The notes under the pieces: generated by a model | Databases searched by the model: none | Told to the model about the DNA's origin: nothing | What the model saw: only the letters and a program-made list of their open reading frames with translations | Origin: Peribacillus frigoritolerans | GTDB taxonomy: Bacteria; Bacillota; Bacilli; Bacillales; Bacillaceae | NCBI RefSeq assembly: GCF_004358755.1 | Contig: NZ_SMZY01000003.1 | Location: forward strand, 124,001-188,000 | Length of the DNA: 64,000 bases | Reading direction: 5' to 3' | In this document: positions 24,793 to 32,476 of the stretch, piece by piece | How positions within the stretch are numbered: the first letter of the stretch is position 1 | How the letters are laid out: every line of letters starts with the position of its first letter | Made by a program: the position numbers and the translations under genes

Positions 24793-25395
24793 TTACGCCA
24801 TGTTGCTAATCATCAATGACACAGCTTCTGTTAAATCCTGCTGAGAAAAGCTTGGAACATTCCCGATTTCCAGAGCCAGCTCGTGTGACGCAGGAACATG
24901 GATAAATCCTGCCGGGATGTTTTGATTTGATTGCTTAAAATAGTGGATAGCCTGATACATAATATAATTGCACAGGTAAGTTCCGGCCGTGTTGGATATT
25001 TCCGCAGGAAGTCCCCGTTTCTGAAGCACATTTACAAACGTACGGATAGGAAGTGTGCTGAAATAGGCTGCTGGTCCTTCAGAGTGTATTGTTTCATCCT
25101 GTTTTACCATTCCCTCATTGTCTTTTTCCCCATCCGCACAATTGATGGCTACTCTTTCGGGAGTGATCTTGTATCTGCCGGCAGCAAGTCCAAGCATCAA
25201 TACAGCATCAGGCTTTTCTTCCTCAATATGCAGAAGACATTGCTCCCACGATTTTGAAAATTGAACAGGGAGAACTTTCCCGCAGATTTCATAATGGCCA
25301 ATCCTCAGTCCATGCAAATCCTCCGCAATTTGGGCAGTTGGGTTTATTGTATAATGCAAAAACGGTTCAAACCCTGTTATCAGTACCTTTTTCAT
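24793..25395 (-). CDS. pcp: Pyrrolidone-carboxylate peptidase
   Basis: 200 residues, peptidase family C15. The opening KKVLITGFEPF is diagnostic. The catalytic Glu is in KITPERVAIN (near 80), Cys in SNTAGTYLCNYIMY (near 144) and His in GFIHVPAS (near 166). It removes N-terminal pyroglutamate from peptides in the cytosol. The ATG at 25395 has AGGAGA upstream. The 440-base region upstream holds the repeat array and then the end of the aldo/keto reductase gene. Confidence 0.94.
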   Translation of the reverse strand: MKKVLITGFEPFLHYTINPTAQIAEDLHGLRIGHYEICGKVLPVQFSKSWEQCLLHIEEEKPDAVLMLGLAAGRYKITPERVAINCADGEKDNEGMVKQDETIHSEGPAAYFSTLPIRTFVNVLQKRGLPAEISNTAGTYLCNYIMYQAIHYFKQSNQNIPAGFIHVPASHELALEIGNVPSFSQQDLTEAVSLMISNMA

Positions 25396-25476
25396 CCTTC
25401 TATCTCTCCTTATTTAGGAACTCGAATGAAATGATTATATCAGAAAATTCGTATATTTCATTAGTCTTTATTTAGG

Positions 25477-25760
25477 GGAATCATAGAGTACCTTTTTCAG
25501 AGAATCATTGAATGCTTTTAATTGTGGAATCATAAACTGCCTTTGATTCCACTTTTCACGTTTTCTCAGGTTTTTGGGGAATCATTGACCACCTTTGATT
25601 CCACTTCTCAGCCTTTCTCAGGTTTTTGTGGAATCATTGAACACCTTTGATTCCACTTCTCAGACTTTCTCAGGTTTTTGGGGAATCATTGAACACCTTT
25701 GATTCCACTTCTCAGCCTTTCTCAGGTTTTTGTGGAATCATTGAACACCTTTGATTCACC
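25477..25760. repeat. 52-bp tandem inverted-repeat array, locus 2
   Basis: GGAATCA occurs at 25526, 25578, 25630, 25682 and 25734, always 52 bases apart. Each unit is GGAATCATTGAACACCT then TTGATTCCACTTCTCAG then a CTTTCTCAGGTTTTTG tail. Two shorter half-like units lie at 25477 and 25501, about 25 bases apart. Every unit contains the inverted pair GGAATCA/TGATTCC. The same family is at 15917-16072. It fills most of the 25396-25836 gap. Confidence 0.88.
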
Positions 25761-25771
25761 TAAACAACAGA

Positions 25772-25812
25772 AAACGGGTCCTAAATTGCCAAGCAATTTA
25801 GGACCCGTTTCC
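25772..25812. terminator. Strong bidirectional terminator after the aldo/keto reductase
   Basis: AAACGGGTCCTAAATTG, loop, CAATTTAGGACCCGTTT: a perfect 17-base stem. Confidence 0.88.
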
Positions 25813-25836
25813 TTAAAGCAGAAACAAGGGTTTAAA

Positions 25837-26739
25837 CTATGCGACTTCGCGTCCCATTGCAACCTGCAGGATATCAAACCATTGGTCGCGTGTTAATGTT
25901 AAATCAAGAGCGCGGATAGCGGACTCAATGCGGTTCATTTTGCCTGAGCCGACAATCGGCATAATGTTTGCAGGATGGCTGATCAGCCAAGCGTATAGGA
26001 CTTCATCTATTCCTTTTGCACCGACTTCGAGAGCGATTCTCTCAAGTGTATCACGCAGACTTTTAGCTCTCTCGTCATCAGCTGAGAAAATAGAACCTCC
26101 TGCAAGCGGAGACCATGCCATTGGCGCGATTCTTTCTTCCTGGCATAAGTCAAGTGTGCCATCTTCGAAGTTCTCAAGGTTGTAGGCAGAAAGCTCAATT
26201 TGATTCGTAATCAGCGGGAAATCTAAATATGATTGAAGCATTTTAAACTGTGAGCGTTTAAAATTCGACACGCCAAAATAGCGGACTTTTCCTTCGTTTT
26301 TAAGTTGTGTGAACGCTTCTGCTACCTGTGCTGGATCCATATACGGGTCCGGACGGTGAATAAGCAGAACATCTATGTAATCTGTCTGAAAGTTTTCCAG
26401 TGATTTGCTGACTGAAGCCAAGATATGCTCTTTGCTTGTATCATAGGATTTGATGCTGTGTTCCGGGCGATTGTCTGAGACTAGTTTAATGCCGCATTTT
26501 GTGACAATCTCCATTTGCTTTCTAAGCTCAGGTTTGAGTGCAAGTGCATCCCCGAATTTTTTCTCGCATGTGTAATTTCCGTAAATATCGGCGTGATCAA
26601 AGGTTGTAATGCCTGCCTCTAAGCACTCCTCTATTAATTTAACCACTTCTTCATTTGACATGTTCCAGTCAGAAAGACGCCATAATCCATGAATGATTCT
26701 TGAAAATGATAGATCTTCTGTAAGTTGTATTCTCTGCAT
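25837..26739 (-). CDS. Aldo/keto reductase (YcsN/YdhF type)
   Basis: 300 residues, TIM-barrel NADPH-dependent reductase. The catalytic tetrad is visible: Asp and Tyr in TTFDHADIYGNYTCE, Lys in EIVTKCGIK and His in IDVLLIHRPDP. NADP binding is suggested by MAWSPLAGGS and MPIVGSGKMNRIESA. The pattern fits YdhF of E. coli and YcsN of B. subtilis. Substrate unknown. AGGAG is too close to ATG 26745, so ATG 26739 is the likely start. Confidence 0.9.
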   Translation of the reverse strand: MQRIQLTEDLSFSRIIHGLWRLSDWNMSNEEVVKLIEECLEAGITTFDHADIYGNYTCEKKFGDALALKPELRKQMEIVTKCGIKLVSDNRPEHSIKSYDTSKEHILASVSKSLENFQTDYIDVLLIHRPDPYMDPAQVAEAFTQLKNEGKVRYFGVSNFKRSQFKMLQSYLDFPLITNQIELSAYNLENFEDGTLDLCQEERIAPMAWSPLAGGSIFSADDERAKSLRDTLERIALEVGAKGIDEVLYAWLISHPANIMPIVGSGKMNRIESAIRALDLTLTRDQWFDILQVAMGREVA

Positions 26740-26784
26740 AATCATTCTCCTTTCCCTATCATTGTATACTGAAAGCGTTCGATT

Positions 26785-28047
26785 TCAAAATGATTGGGCC
26801 CCAAATCCTTCTCCGCTTGTTTGCGCAATTTCTTCACCGTTTAAAAGATGATTTGACCAAAGAATAGCTTCCATATAGCATTCTTGAATTTCCTCAGGTT
26901 TGAGGGGGAAGTCTTGTGCATGCCAATTTGATTTTTCTATTTCAATGGCCCATTTAAATACTTTCCGAATGTCATTTTCTTTTCCGCTTAACGCCTCCCG
27001 AATTTCATCCGAAAGTGGCAGTTCATTTAAAACGTCATCCAATTTGCGGTGCAGAAGCGCATCAACAAGGGAGAACATGCCAGTCAGCATATACAGGGAA
27101 GGTTCTTTACTGCCAATTTTAATGGACAGCTTCTCACAAAGCTTGGCGCGCATCAGCGACAGGCGGATCACTTCCTCCTGAATCGGATCATTTTTGAGAT
27201 TCATATTTTTAATGGACAGGATATAAATCCACTTTTTAATTTCATTTAATCCAAGGAGGACAATCGCCTGTTTAATCGACTTAATTTTGTTTCTTGGCCT
27301 GAATGCCGGTGAATTAATTAATTTCAAAAGCTTATAGGAAAGGGAAAGATCCTGTTCAATCTGCTCTGAAATTTTTTCAATGTCAGGCTCCGTTTTTGAT
27401 AACTCATGGAGGATCTGCAAATAGCCATGTATATAAACGGGAATATCATAGCTCGAGAGAACAACAGGCTTGCTGAAGAAGTAGCCTTGAAAATAATCAT
27501 AGCCATCTCTTAAAGCAAGCTGATACTCCTCTTGTGTTTCTACCTTTTCTGCTAAAAAAGACACTCCATAATGCTTGTACCGGTTCATAATTTGTTTTCT
27601 TTTCTGCACCTGTGTCTGCAGAAAATCCACCTTGATAATATCAATATGCTTTAATAATTTCGGCAGCAGAAAATAGTTCTGCTGCAAGTTGAAATCATCC
27701 AGCGCTATGGTATATCCAAGTTTTTTCAGCTCAGCGCAAATCTCTATCAATTCTTCTGTAATGGGAACATCTTCGAGAATCTCCACTACAATGGAACTTG
27801 GATTAAAATAGCTTGGCAAGTTCATTTTCAGCAGGCTTTCTGTGAAATTAATAAAACATCTTTTTCCCTGCGCAAGCTCTTCAAGGCCAATATTGATAAA
27901 ACTGTTTATAATGACATCAGCTGTTGCTTCATCTCCATCTATATTGGGAAATGAATTACTGTTATTTCCGTTCCGGTAAAGAAGTTCGTAGGCAACACTT
28001 TGTCCTTTTCTGTCAAATATCGGCTGCCTGGCTACAAATACCTTCAT
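26785..28047 (-). CDS. yuxH: EAL-HDOD c-di-GMP phosphodiesterase (YuxH/PdeH)
   Basis: 420 residues. N-terminal EAL domain (about 1-205): opening KVFVARQPIFDRKG, YELLYR in place of EAL, FINFTESLL, VVEILEDV, TIALDDFNL, IIKVDFL and FLAEKVETQEE, so the metal- and nucleotide-binding residues are all present despite the ELL variant. The C-terminal HDOD domain (205-390) includes LSYKLLKLINSPAF and IKQAIVLLGLNEIKKW. In B. subtilis the orthologue is PdeH, the c-di-GMP hydrolase that helps control motility. The true start is ATG 28047 (AGGGG upstream), since the motif starts there. Confidence 0.9.
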   Translation of the reverse strand: MKVFVARQPIFDRKGQSVAYELLYRNGNNSNSFPNIDGDEATADVIINSFINIGLEELAQGKRCFINFTESLLKMNLPSYFNPSSIVVEILEDVPITEELIEICAELKKLGYTIALDDFNLQQNYFLLPKLLKHIDIIKVDFLQTQVQKRKQIMNRYKHYGVSFLAEKVETQEEYQLALRDGYDYFQGYFFSKPVVLSSYDIPVYIHGYLQILHELSKTEPDIEKISEQIEQDLSLSYKLLKLINSPAFRPRNKIKSIKQAIVLLGLNEIKKWIYILSIKNMNLKNDPIQEEVIRLSLMRAKLCEKLSIKIGSKEPSLYMLTGMFSLVDALLHRKLDDVLNELPLSDEIREALSGKENDIRKVFKWAIEIEKSNWHAQDFPLKPEEIQECYMEAILWSNHLLNGEEIAQTSGEGFGAQSF

Positions 28048-28149
28048 CTCTACAACCCCTTTTGTCCTATCTCCAATCAGTACATTTGAACTATACCGAT
28101 TGTACATGAAAGATAGCATAGGTTGTGTCGAATTATGTAGTCTTTTGCT

Positions 28150-29421
28150 TTACATTTTTAAGTATTTTTCCACAACATAAAAAAGTGTTTTCTCATTTTG
28201 CGTCAAATAGGCGATTTCAGCTATTTTTTTCAGTACATCTTTTACGATTGAGGAATCCGCGACCAGGACAGAATTATTCAAGATTTCATAATAGCACTTC
28301 AGAGCATCTTCCTGATGGCTGTTTCGACAATGCAAATCTCCTATTAAATGAAGAAATTTAAATTTAAAATCGCCGACTCCGCTTGCATAAACATCCAGAA
28401 ACGTTTCATAAAGCCTTAATACTTCATCATCCTCTCCAGCCTCATAATAGGTAACGGCCAGCTCATACAGCGTATTTGATATTCCTTTTACATCCTTCTC
28501 TTGTTTGTAAATTTCATGAGCTGATTTCAAATACGACATCGCAGTCCCGGCATCCAATAAGTACCTGCTGAGAATGCCTAAGTTTGTATAGGTGCCCGCC
28601 AAATTCAATTGATCTTCTGTCCCTTCGAAAAACAGCAGCGCTTTTGCATAGGCAGCACTTGCGTTTTCATACTCATTCATTCGTCTGTAGCATAATCCCA
28701 GCACCATATATACAACACCTGTTTGATAGTATATGGATGTTTTGCTGCTGATCGAGAGTGCCTGTTTCAAAAAACGGATTGCAGAATAATATTCTCCTTT
28801 TTTAGCATGTGCGAGTCCAAGGTTATTTAATAAAGAGATTTTTTCAACTCCTGATGCCTTGAAAGCAATCGAATCTTCATACGCCTCATTTAAATAAGAA
28901 AATGCCTTTGAGAGCTGATCCTGGTTAATGAGCAAGGACGTCAGATAATTGCTGGTCCTGAGTCTTTGTTCAGAATATTGCAGGGTGCAGAATATTTCGT
29001 AGCTCTTTTCATAAGCAGCAATTGCTTCTTCAAATTGAAGCTTCATCCGCTGCAGAATCCGCCCCTGGCAGAAATAATAAAGGGCAAGATCACTTTGGTT
29101 TAACGATTCCAGATTCTTTTCTAAATCGGTTAAGTGTTCAGCCGCATCTGCAAAATGATCATTGATGACTGCATATTCCAAACTGGAAAGAGCTTTCTTT
29201 ATATCAAAAGACAAAAGTGATTTATCCTCATCTTCGAAAAAATCATGAATATCACATTGCAGTCTTTCGCTGAATTTCAGCAGCAGTTTATAAGAAGGCT
29301 GTACCATTCCCTTTTCAAGCTGGCTGATATAGCTGCGGTTGACGATGCCGATTGCCAGCTCACTTTGAGTCAATTTTTGCTTCTTTCTCAGCTGTCTTAA
29401 TTTCATTCCAACGGTATTCAT
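28150..29421 (-). CDS. HTH-TPR transcription regulator of RNPP/NprR type
   Basis: 423 residues. The XRE-type HTH covers 5-62 (GMKLRQLRKKQKLTQSELAIG, then RSYISQLEKGMVQPS). The remaining 350 residues are about nine TPR helices pairs, such as LNNLGLAHAKKGEYYSAIRFL, YMVLGLCYRRMNEYENASAAY, YTNLGILSRYLLDAGTAMSYL and YELAVTYYEAGEDDEVLRLYE. Length and layout equal those of the quorum receptors NprR and relatives, which bind imported oligopeptides in the TPR groove. CAGGAGGCGCCGT precedes the ATG. It is divergent from a 46-codon exported peptide gene and two genes from a secreted subtilisin, as expected for a peptide-sensing regulator. It is not a close copy of a receptor I can name. Confidence 0.85.
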   Translation of the reverse strand: MNTVGMKLRQLRKKQKLTQSELAIGIVNRSYISQLEKGMVQPSYKLLLKFSERLQCDIHDFFEDEDKSLLSFDIKKALSSLEYAVINDHFADAAEHLTDLEKNLESLNQSDLALYYFCQGRILQRMKLQFEEAIAAYEKSYEIFCTLQYSEQRLRTSNYLTSLLINQDQLSKAFSYLNEAYEDSIAFKASGVEKISLLNNLGLAHAKKGEYYSAIRFLKQALSISSKTSIYYQTGVVYMVLGLCYRRMNEYENASAAYAKALLFFEGTEDQLNLAGTYTNLGILSRYLLDAGTAMSYLKSAHEIYKQEKDVKGISNTLYELAVTYYEAGEDDEVLRLYETFLDVYASGVGDFKFKFLHLIGDLHCRNSHQEDALKCYYEILNNSVLVADSSIVKDVLKKIAEIAYLTQNEKTLFYVVEKYLKM

Positions 29422-29452
29422 ACGGCGCCTCCTGAAAAAAATCGAATATGTA

Positions 29453-29492
29453 TTGACAAGAAAATGAATTATTGTATATATTTGAATTGTCA
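29453..29492 (+). promoter_or_regulatory. Promoter and candidate operator of the lipopeptide gene
   Basis: TTGACA at 29453 and TATATT at 29477 with 18-base spacing (or TATATA at 29475 with 16). Inverted half-sites TGACAA (29454) and TTGTCA (29487) lie 33 bases centre to centre, about three helical turns, and flank the -10 box. Confidence 0.5.
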
Positions 29493-29558
29493 GTTAATTA
29501 TAACAAAATGTTTTTTATTTTTAAATGTTAATATAAAAGAACTAACGGAGGTTTTGAG

Positions 29559-29699
29559 ATGAAGAAAATGAGAAAGCATCTTTTATTACTTGCACTTGGT
29601 ACGGCAATCCTCTTATCTGGATGTTCAAAAGCAGAGAAAGGTATCCAGACTGCTGACGAAGAATGGCCAAGAATTATTAAAGCCCACGAATATAGTTAA
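29559..29699 (+). CDS. 46-residue exported lipopeptide, candidate signal precursor
   Basis: Reads MKKMRKHLLLLALGTAILLS then GCSKAEKGIQ, TADEEWPRII and KAHEYS. It has a basic start, a hydrophobic core and lipobox LLSGC with Cys at 22, leaving 25 residues after the lipid-modified Cys. ACGGAGG at 29545 precedes the ATG, and a sigma-A-like promoter is upstream. The divergent neighbour is an HTH-TPR regulator. The form matches precursors of RNPP signals (short, exported, charged C-terminal tail) and also the enterococcal pheromones cut from lipoprotein signal peptides. Either the tail or the signal fragment just before Cys could be the signal. A small lipoprotein without signalling role remains possible. 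Confidence 0.75.
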   Translation: MKKMRKHLLLLALGTAILLSGCSKAEKGIQTADEEWPRIIKAHEYS

Positions 29700-29804
29700 C
29701 ATCCGCTCTAAATGTGCTGCAGAAGATTCATGACTTCACTCTATATCTATCTATTAAACCATATTTTCTTAGAATTGAACCAAATTTTGTATGACGAAAT
29801 AGAA

Positions 29805-29843
29805 AAAGAGCTTACCCGATTTAAGTTTGGGTAAGCTCTTTTT
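29805..29843. terminator. Bidirectional terminator between lipopeptide gene and protease
   Basis: AAAGAGCTTACCC, loop, GGGTAAGCTCTTT plus T run, 105 bases after the lipopeptide stop. Nothing else is visible between 29700 and 29804. Confidence 0.85.
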
Positions 29844-29854
29844 CATTTCTATTA

Positions 29855-31108
29855 TTATTGAACTCTTGCAAATCCAAACCCTGATGCGTGATCATCGCCT
29901 GTTGCCGCGCCAATGCCGCCTTTAATATCATAAAGCTTTGCACGACGCTGAAGCTCTGCACGAACTTGAACATTGCTTTGTCCTTTATTAGAGGACCAGA
30001 TTTTTGCAGCAAGTCCTGATACGTGAGGTGTTGCCATTGACGTACCGCTGATCGTATTGTATCCGCTGTTGATCCATGTTGATTCAATGGCAGCGCCTGG
30101 AGCTGAGATTTCAACATCCCGTTCGCCAATGACATAGTCTCCATCAGTTGCAGAGTTACCGCGGGAAGAGAAGTTTGCAACACGGTATGTTCCATTTTCT
30201 TGAACATTTTCAAGAGCGGCAACGGCAACCGCATTAACTAGTGCGCCGGGATATCCGATTGTATTATTGCCAGATCCTGAGTTTCCGGCTGCAGCAATAA
30301 CCAATGCACCTTTTCCGTACGCATAGTCAACTGCGCTTGATATTAAACTATCTTTTGAGCTTGAACCAAGAGACATTGAGATAATGACTTTTGAACCTGT
30401 TCTTGTTCCTTCATCTGCAGCGTGTCTGATTGCAGCTGCGATATCATCTGAGTAGCCAGAACCGCTGTCAGTCAATACTTTGTATGCCCAAAGCTCTGCT
30501 TGAGGCGCAACTCCGTAAATTCCCTGTCCGTCAGAACCGCCATTTGCAAGTGCAGATCCGGCAACATGTGTTCCATGTCCGTTGCGGTCCGTGCAGGAGT
30601 TATTCGTATAAGTAGATCCCACTGTAAAATCTTTGCACTGCTCGGCATTTTGCGATAAATCGATATGGCTTGTCTGCACACCGGTATCAAGAACTGCAAT
30701 TTTAATGCCGTCCCCTCCACTTGTGGATGTCAATGAGCTGTTATTATAAATGGCTTTAATGCCCCATGGCGTTCTTGTGCTTGGGTATGCCATTGTCTTT
30801 ATTGGTTTTCCTGCGGCAATTTTAAAGGTTGAAACTTTTTCTACTTTGATTTTGCTGTTCTTTTGCAGGGCTTCTAATTGTTTCTGTGTAACGGTTGTTG
30901 TGAATCCATCTTTCCCAAAATCGCGGCGAACCTGATGACTTTTTTTCACTTTTCCCTTTTCAGCGTCAGTCCCCTTGATTACAACTCGAATGGATTCCTG
31001 CTTCACATCTGATTTAATCTGCTCATTTGCAAAAGCGGATGTTCCAAACATTGAAAGACTCATTGATAAACTCAGTACTGCGGCTCCAAGTGCTTTAGTG
31101 ATGTTCAT
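29855..31108 (-). CDS. Secreted subtilisin-family serine protease
   Basis: 417 residues. Signal peptide (1-28, ending SAFA), an I9-like propeptide (about 38-108, IRVVIKGTDAEKGKV and FTTTVTQKQLEALQKNSKIKVEKV), then the S8 catalytic domain with Asp in IAVLDTGVQTSH (near 141), His in DRNGHGTHVAG (near 178), Asn in AAAGNSG and Ser in SGTSMATPHVSG (near 354). The Cys pair in EQCKDF and NNSCTD resembles Bacillus Ak.1-type thermostable proteases with a structural disulfide. It is the neighbour of the HTH-TPR/lipopeptide pair and could be their target. The upstream 346 bases hold an AT-rich promoter region, a terminator at 31325 and micro-genes. Confidence 0.95.
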   Translation of the reverse strand: MNITKALGAAVLSLSMSLSMFGTSAFANEQIKSDVKQESIRVVIKGTDAEKGKVKKSHQVRRDFGKDGFTTTVTQKQLEALQKNSKIKVEKVSTFKIAAGKPIKTMAYPSTRTPWGIKAIYNNSSLTSTSGGDGIKIAVLDTGVQTSHIDLSQNAEQCKDFTVGSTYTNNSCTDRNGHGTHVAGSALANGGSDGQGIYGVAPQAELWAYKVLTDSGSGYSDDIAAAIRHAADEGTRTGSKVIISMSLGSSSKDSLISSAVDYAYGKGALVIAAAGNSGSGNNTIGYPGALVNAVAVAALENVQENGTYRVANFSSRGNSATDGDYVIGERDVEISAPGAAIESTWINSGYNTISGTSMATPHVSGLAAKIWSSNKGQSNVQVRAELQRRAKLYDIKGGIGAATGDDHASGFGFARVQ

Positions 31109-31324
31109 TTCATTTCCCCTTCCAAAAGTGTTAGTATTTTATAACTTTTATAACTTAGCAATATAAATATAAATTACATTAACTATTTTCACAATAATCT
31201 AAATTTACTAAAATTTCCTCATTATTCACCTTAAGTGCTTAACCTATATCCCGCCAATTGCCCTGCTTTTTCTAAAAAAAATTTGGAAATAGTTTTCACA
31301 GTAAGGACAAATATCTATAAAATC

Positions 31325-31350
31325 AAAAAAACCACCTTCTTGAGGTGGTT
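31325..31350 (-). terminator. Terminator hairpin in the protease/yueI gap
   Basis: Minus-strand AACCACCT, loop CAAGA, AGGTGGTT, then seven T. yueI already has its own terminator at 31552, so this one may end a short transcript starting near 31430. Confidence 0.7.
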
Positions 31351-31454
31351 CTTGCATCCTATTCTTTTTCTGTTAAAAGCGATACGATGAGGGATTGATA
31401 TATTAAGGTGCACAGAGATATATTAATCATAAGACTGAAATTGCGGGGTATGTC

Positions 31455-31553
31455 ATGAGGGAAGATCAATCATTTGCAAAAGGCTGTTTTTATGGAATGA
31501 TCCTGTCAATTCCAATCTGGATTACGCTTTATTTTCTTATAAGTAAAGGATAA
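31455..31553 (+). CDS. 32-residue membrane micro-protein A (LSIPIW motif)
   Basis: MREDQSFAKGCFYGMILSIP followed by IWITLYFLISKG: a short charged start and one hydrophobic helix. GGGG lies 7 bases upstream. It shares the pattern FxKGxxxxxxLSIPxW with the micro-protein encoded at 32047-32166 on the other strand, beyond yueI, which supports both as real genes. I recognise no family; function unknown. Confidence 0.6.
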   Translation: MREDQSFAKGCFYGMILSIPIWITLYFLISKG

Positions 31554-31576
31554 AAAAACACAGGCTCTCCTGTGTT
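31552..31576 (-). terminator. yueI: Terminator after yueI
   Basis: Minus-strand AACACAGGA, loop, CCTGTGTT, then T run, next to the yueI stop. Confidence 0.8.
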
Positions 31577-31965
31577 CATTTTAAAGACTGATCAAATATT
31601 TTATCTTTCACATAAATTTCTTCCCGATCAACCGCATATTCAGAGGCAACGATTAAGCCTATTTTTGTTTTGTTCTGGTCACTTACGATGGTAAATGGGA
31701 TTTTTTCTTTGTTGGCAGCTTTGATATATTTAGACAGGGCTCCATAATCTATTGTGCCATTCAATAGAAGCACTTTGTCCCTTCCCGTTCCCAGTGCCTT
31801 AATTACTTCATCGTATATTTTGTTTTGTCTCACCTGAGATGCAGTGAGAGCCACATAAATTCTTTCTCTCAACGTACCGAGGTAAACATTTCTCTCCTCC
31901 GGCTTCGTTTCAAACGTTCCGTATATTCCCTGCTTTATATAGAGATCAAGCTGTTCGTCTGGCAT
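31576..31965 (-). CDS. yueI: YueI family protein (DUF1694)
   Basis: 129 residues, close to the B. subtilis YueI length. Signature segments are LDLYIKQGIYGTFETKPEERNVYLGTLRERIYVALT, LLLNGTIDYGALSKYIK and FTIVSDQNKTKIGLIVAS. It is a ribosomal L7Ae-like fold candidate of unknown function found throughout Bacilli. AAGGAG precedes the ATG. It is flanked by two related membrane micro-genes. Confidence 0.88.
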   Translation of the reverse strand: MPDEQLDLYIKQGIYGTFETKPEERNVYLGTLRERIYVALTASQVRQNKIYDEVIKALGTGRDKVLLLNGTIDYGALSKYIKAANKEKIPFTIVSDQNKTKIGLIVASEYAVDREEIYVKDKIFDQSLK

Positions 31966-32046
31966 GATGTCATTCTCCTTGTTCTAAAAGTCCAGTACAG
32001 AATTAGTCTATCAGAGAAGATAGCTGACATAAAATCATATGTTTAA

Positions 32047-32166
32047 CTACCATTTAGAATAAGATAAAATGATTTTCATCCATCCGAAGAAGGATACCCA
32101 CAATGGAATACTAAGAACGGTCGCCCAAATCATTCCTTTGAAAAAGTTAGCATCTTGCATGAGCAT
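32047..32166 (-). CDS. 39-residue membrane micro-protein B (LSIPLW motif)
   Basis: MLMQDANFFKGMIWATVLSI followed by PLWVSFFGWMKIILSYSKW. GGAGGG stands directly upstream of ATG 32166. It aligns with micro-protein A over FxKGxxxxxxLSIPxW, so the two are paralogues placed on either side of yueI, facing inward. One membrane helix; function unknown. Confidence 0.6.
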   Translation of the reverse strand: MLMQDANFFKGMIWATVLSIPLWVSFFGWMKIILSYSKW

Positions 32167-32476
32167 CTCTCCCTCCGAATCTTCCTTACTATTCATTTTA
32201 CCCTTCTCGCTGTTTTATATAACTGAATAAAATTGAAACCGCTTACAATAATATTCTTTTCTTTCTTATCATATCCTCCAAAATTTGTTCTTCATTTTTT
32301 TCCTTTTCAAAAGGCTGGATGTCTTTTCTTGTCAAGTCTCACCCGGAATCCTGCAGCAGCATATAGTGTTTAAATCAGAGGCTGTTTTCAGAAACTTGCT
32401 GTGCTTGTTTACATGGCAGGCGGGCTGATGCTTGGTCAGAAAATAGTCAGAACAAAAGACCGTTAGGAGGAAAAAA
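32167..32476. other. 310-base upstream region of hpaB
   Basis: AT-rich to about 32300, then a more mixed stretch with several short GCAG and TGCTTG repeats up to the AGGAGG at 32465. I see no clear promoter, and no riboswitch or T-box core that I recognise. Confidence 0.4.

Noticed and set aside
25477-25760. CRISPR-like regular spacing
   Set aside because: The whole 52-base unit is repeated, including the part between palindromes; there are no unique spacers and no cas genes nearby.
32340-32470. Riboswitch or T-box before the HpaB-type gene
   Set aside because: No conserved core of a known class could be found; only short repeated words, so no claim is made.
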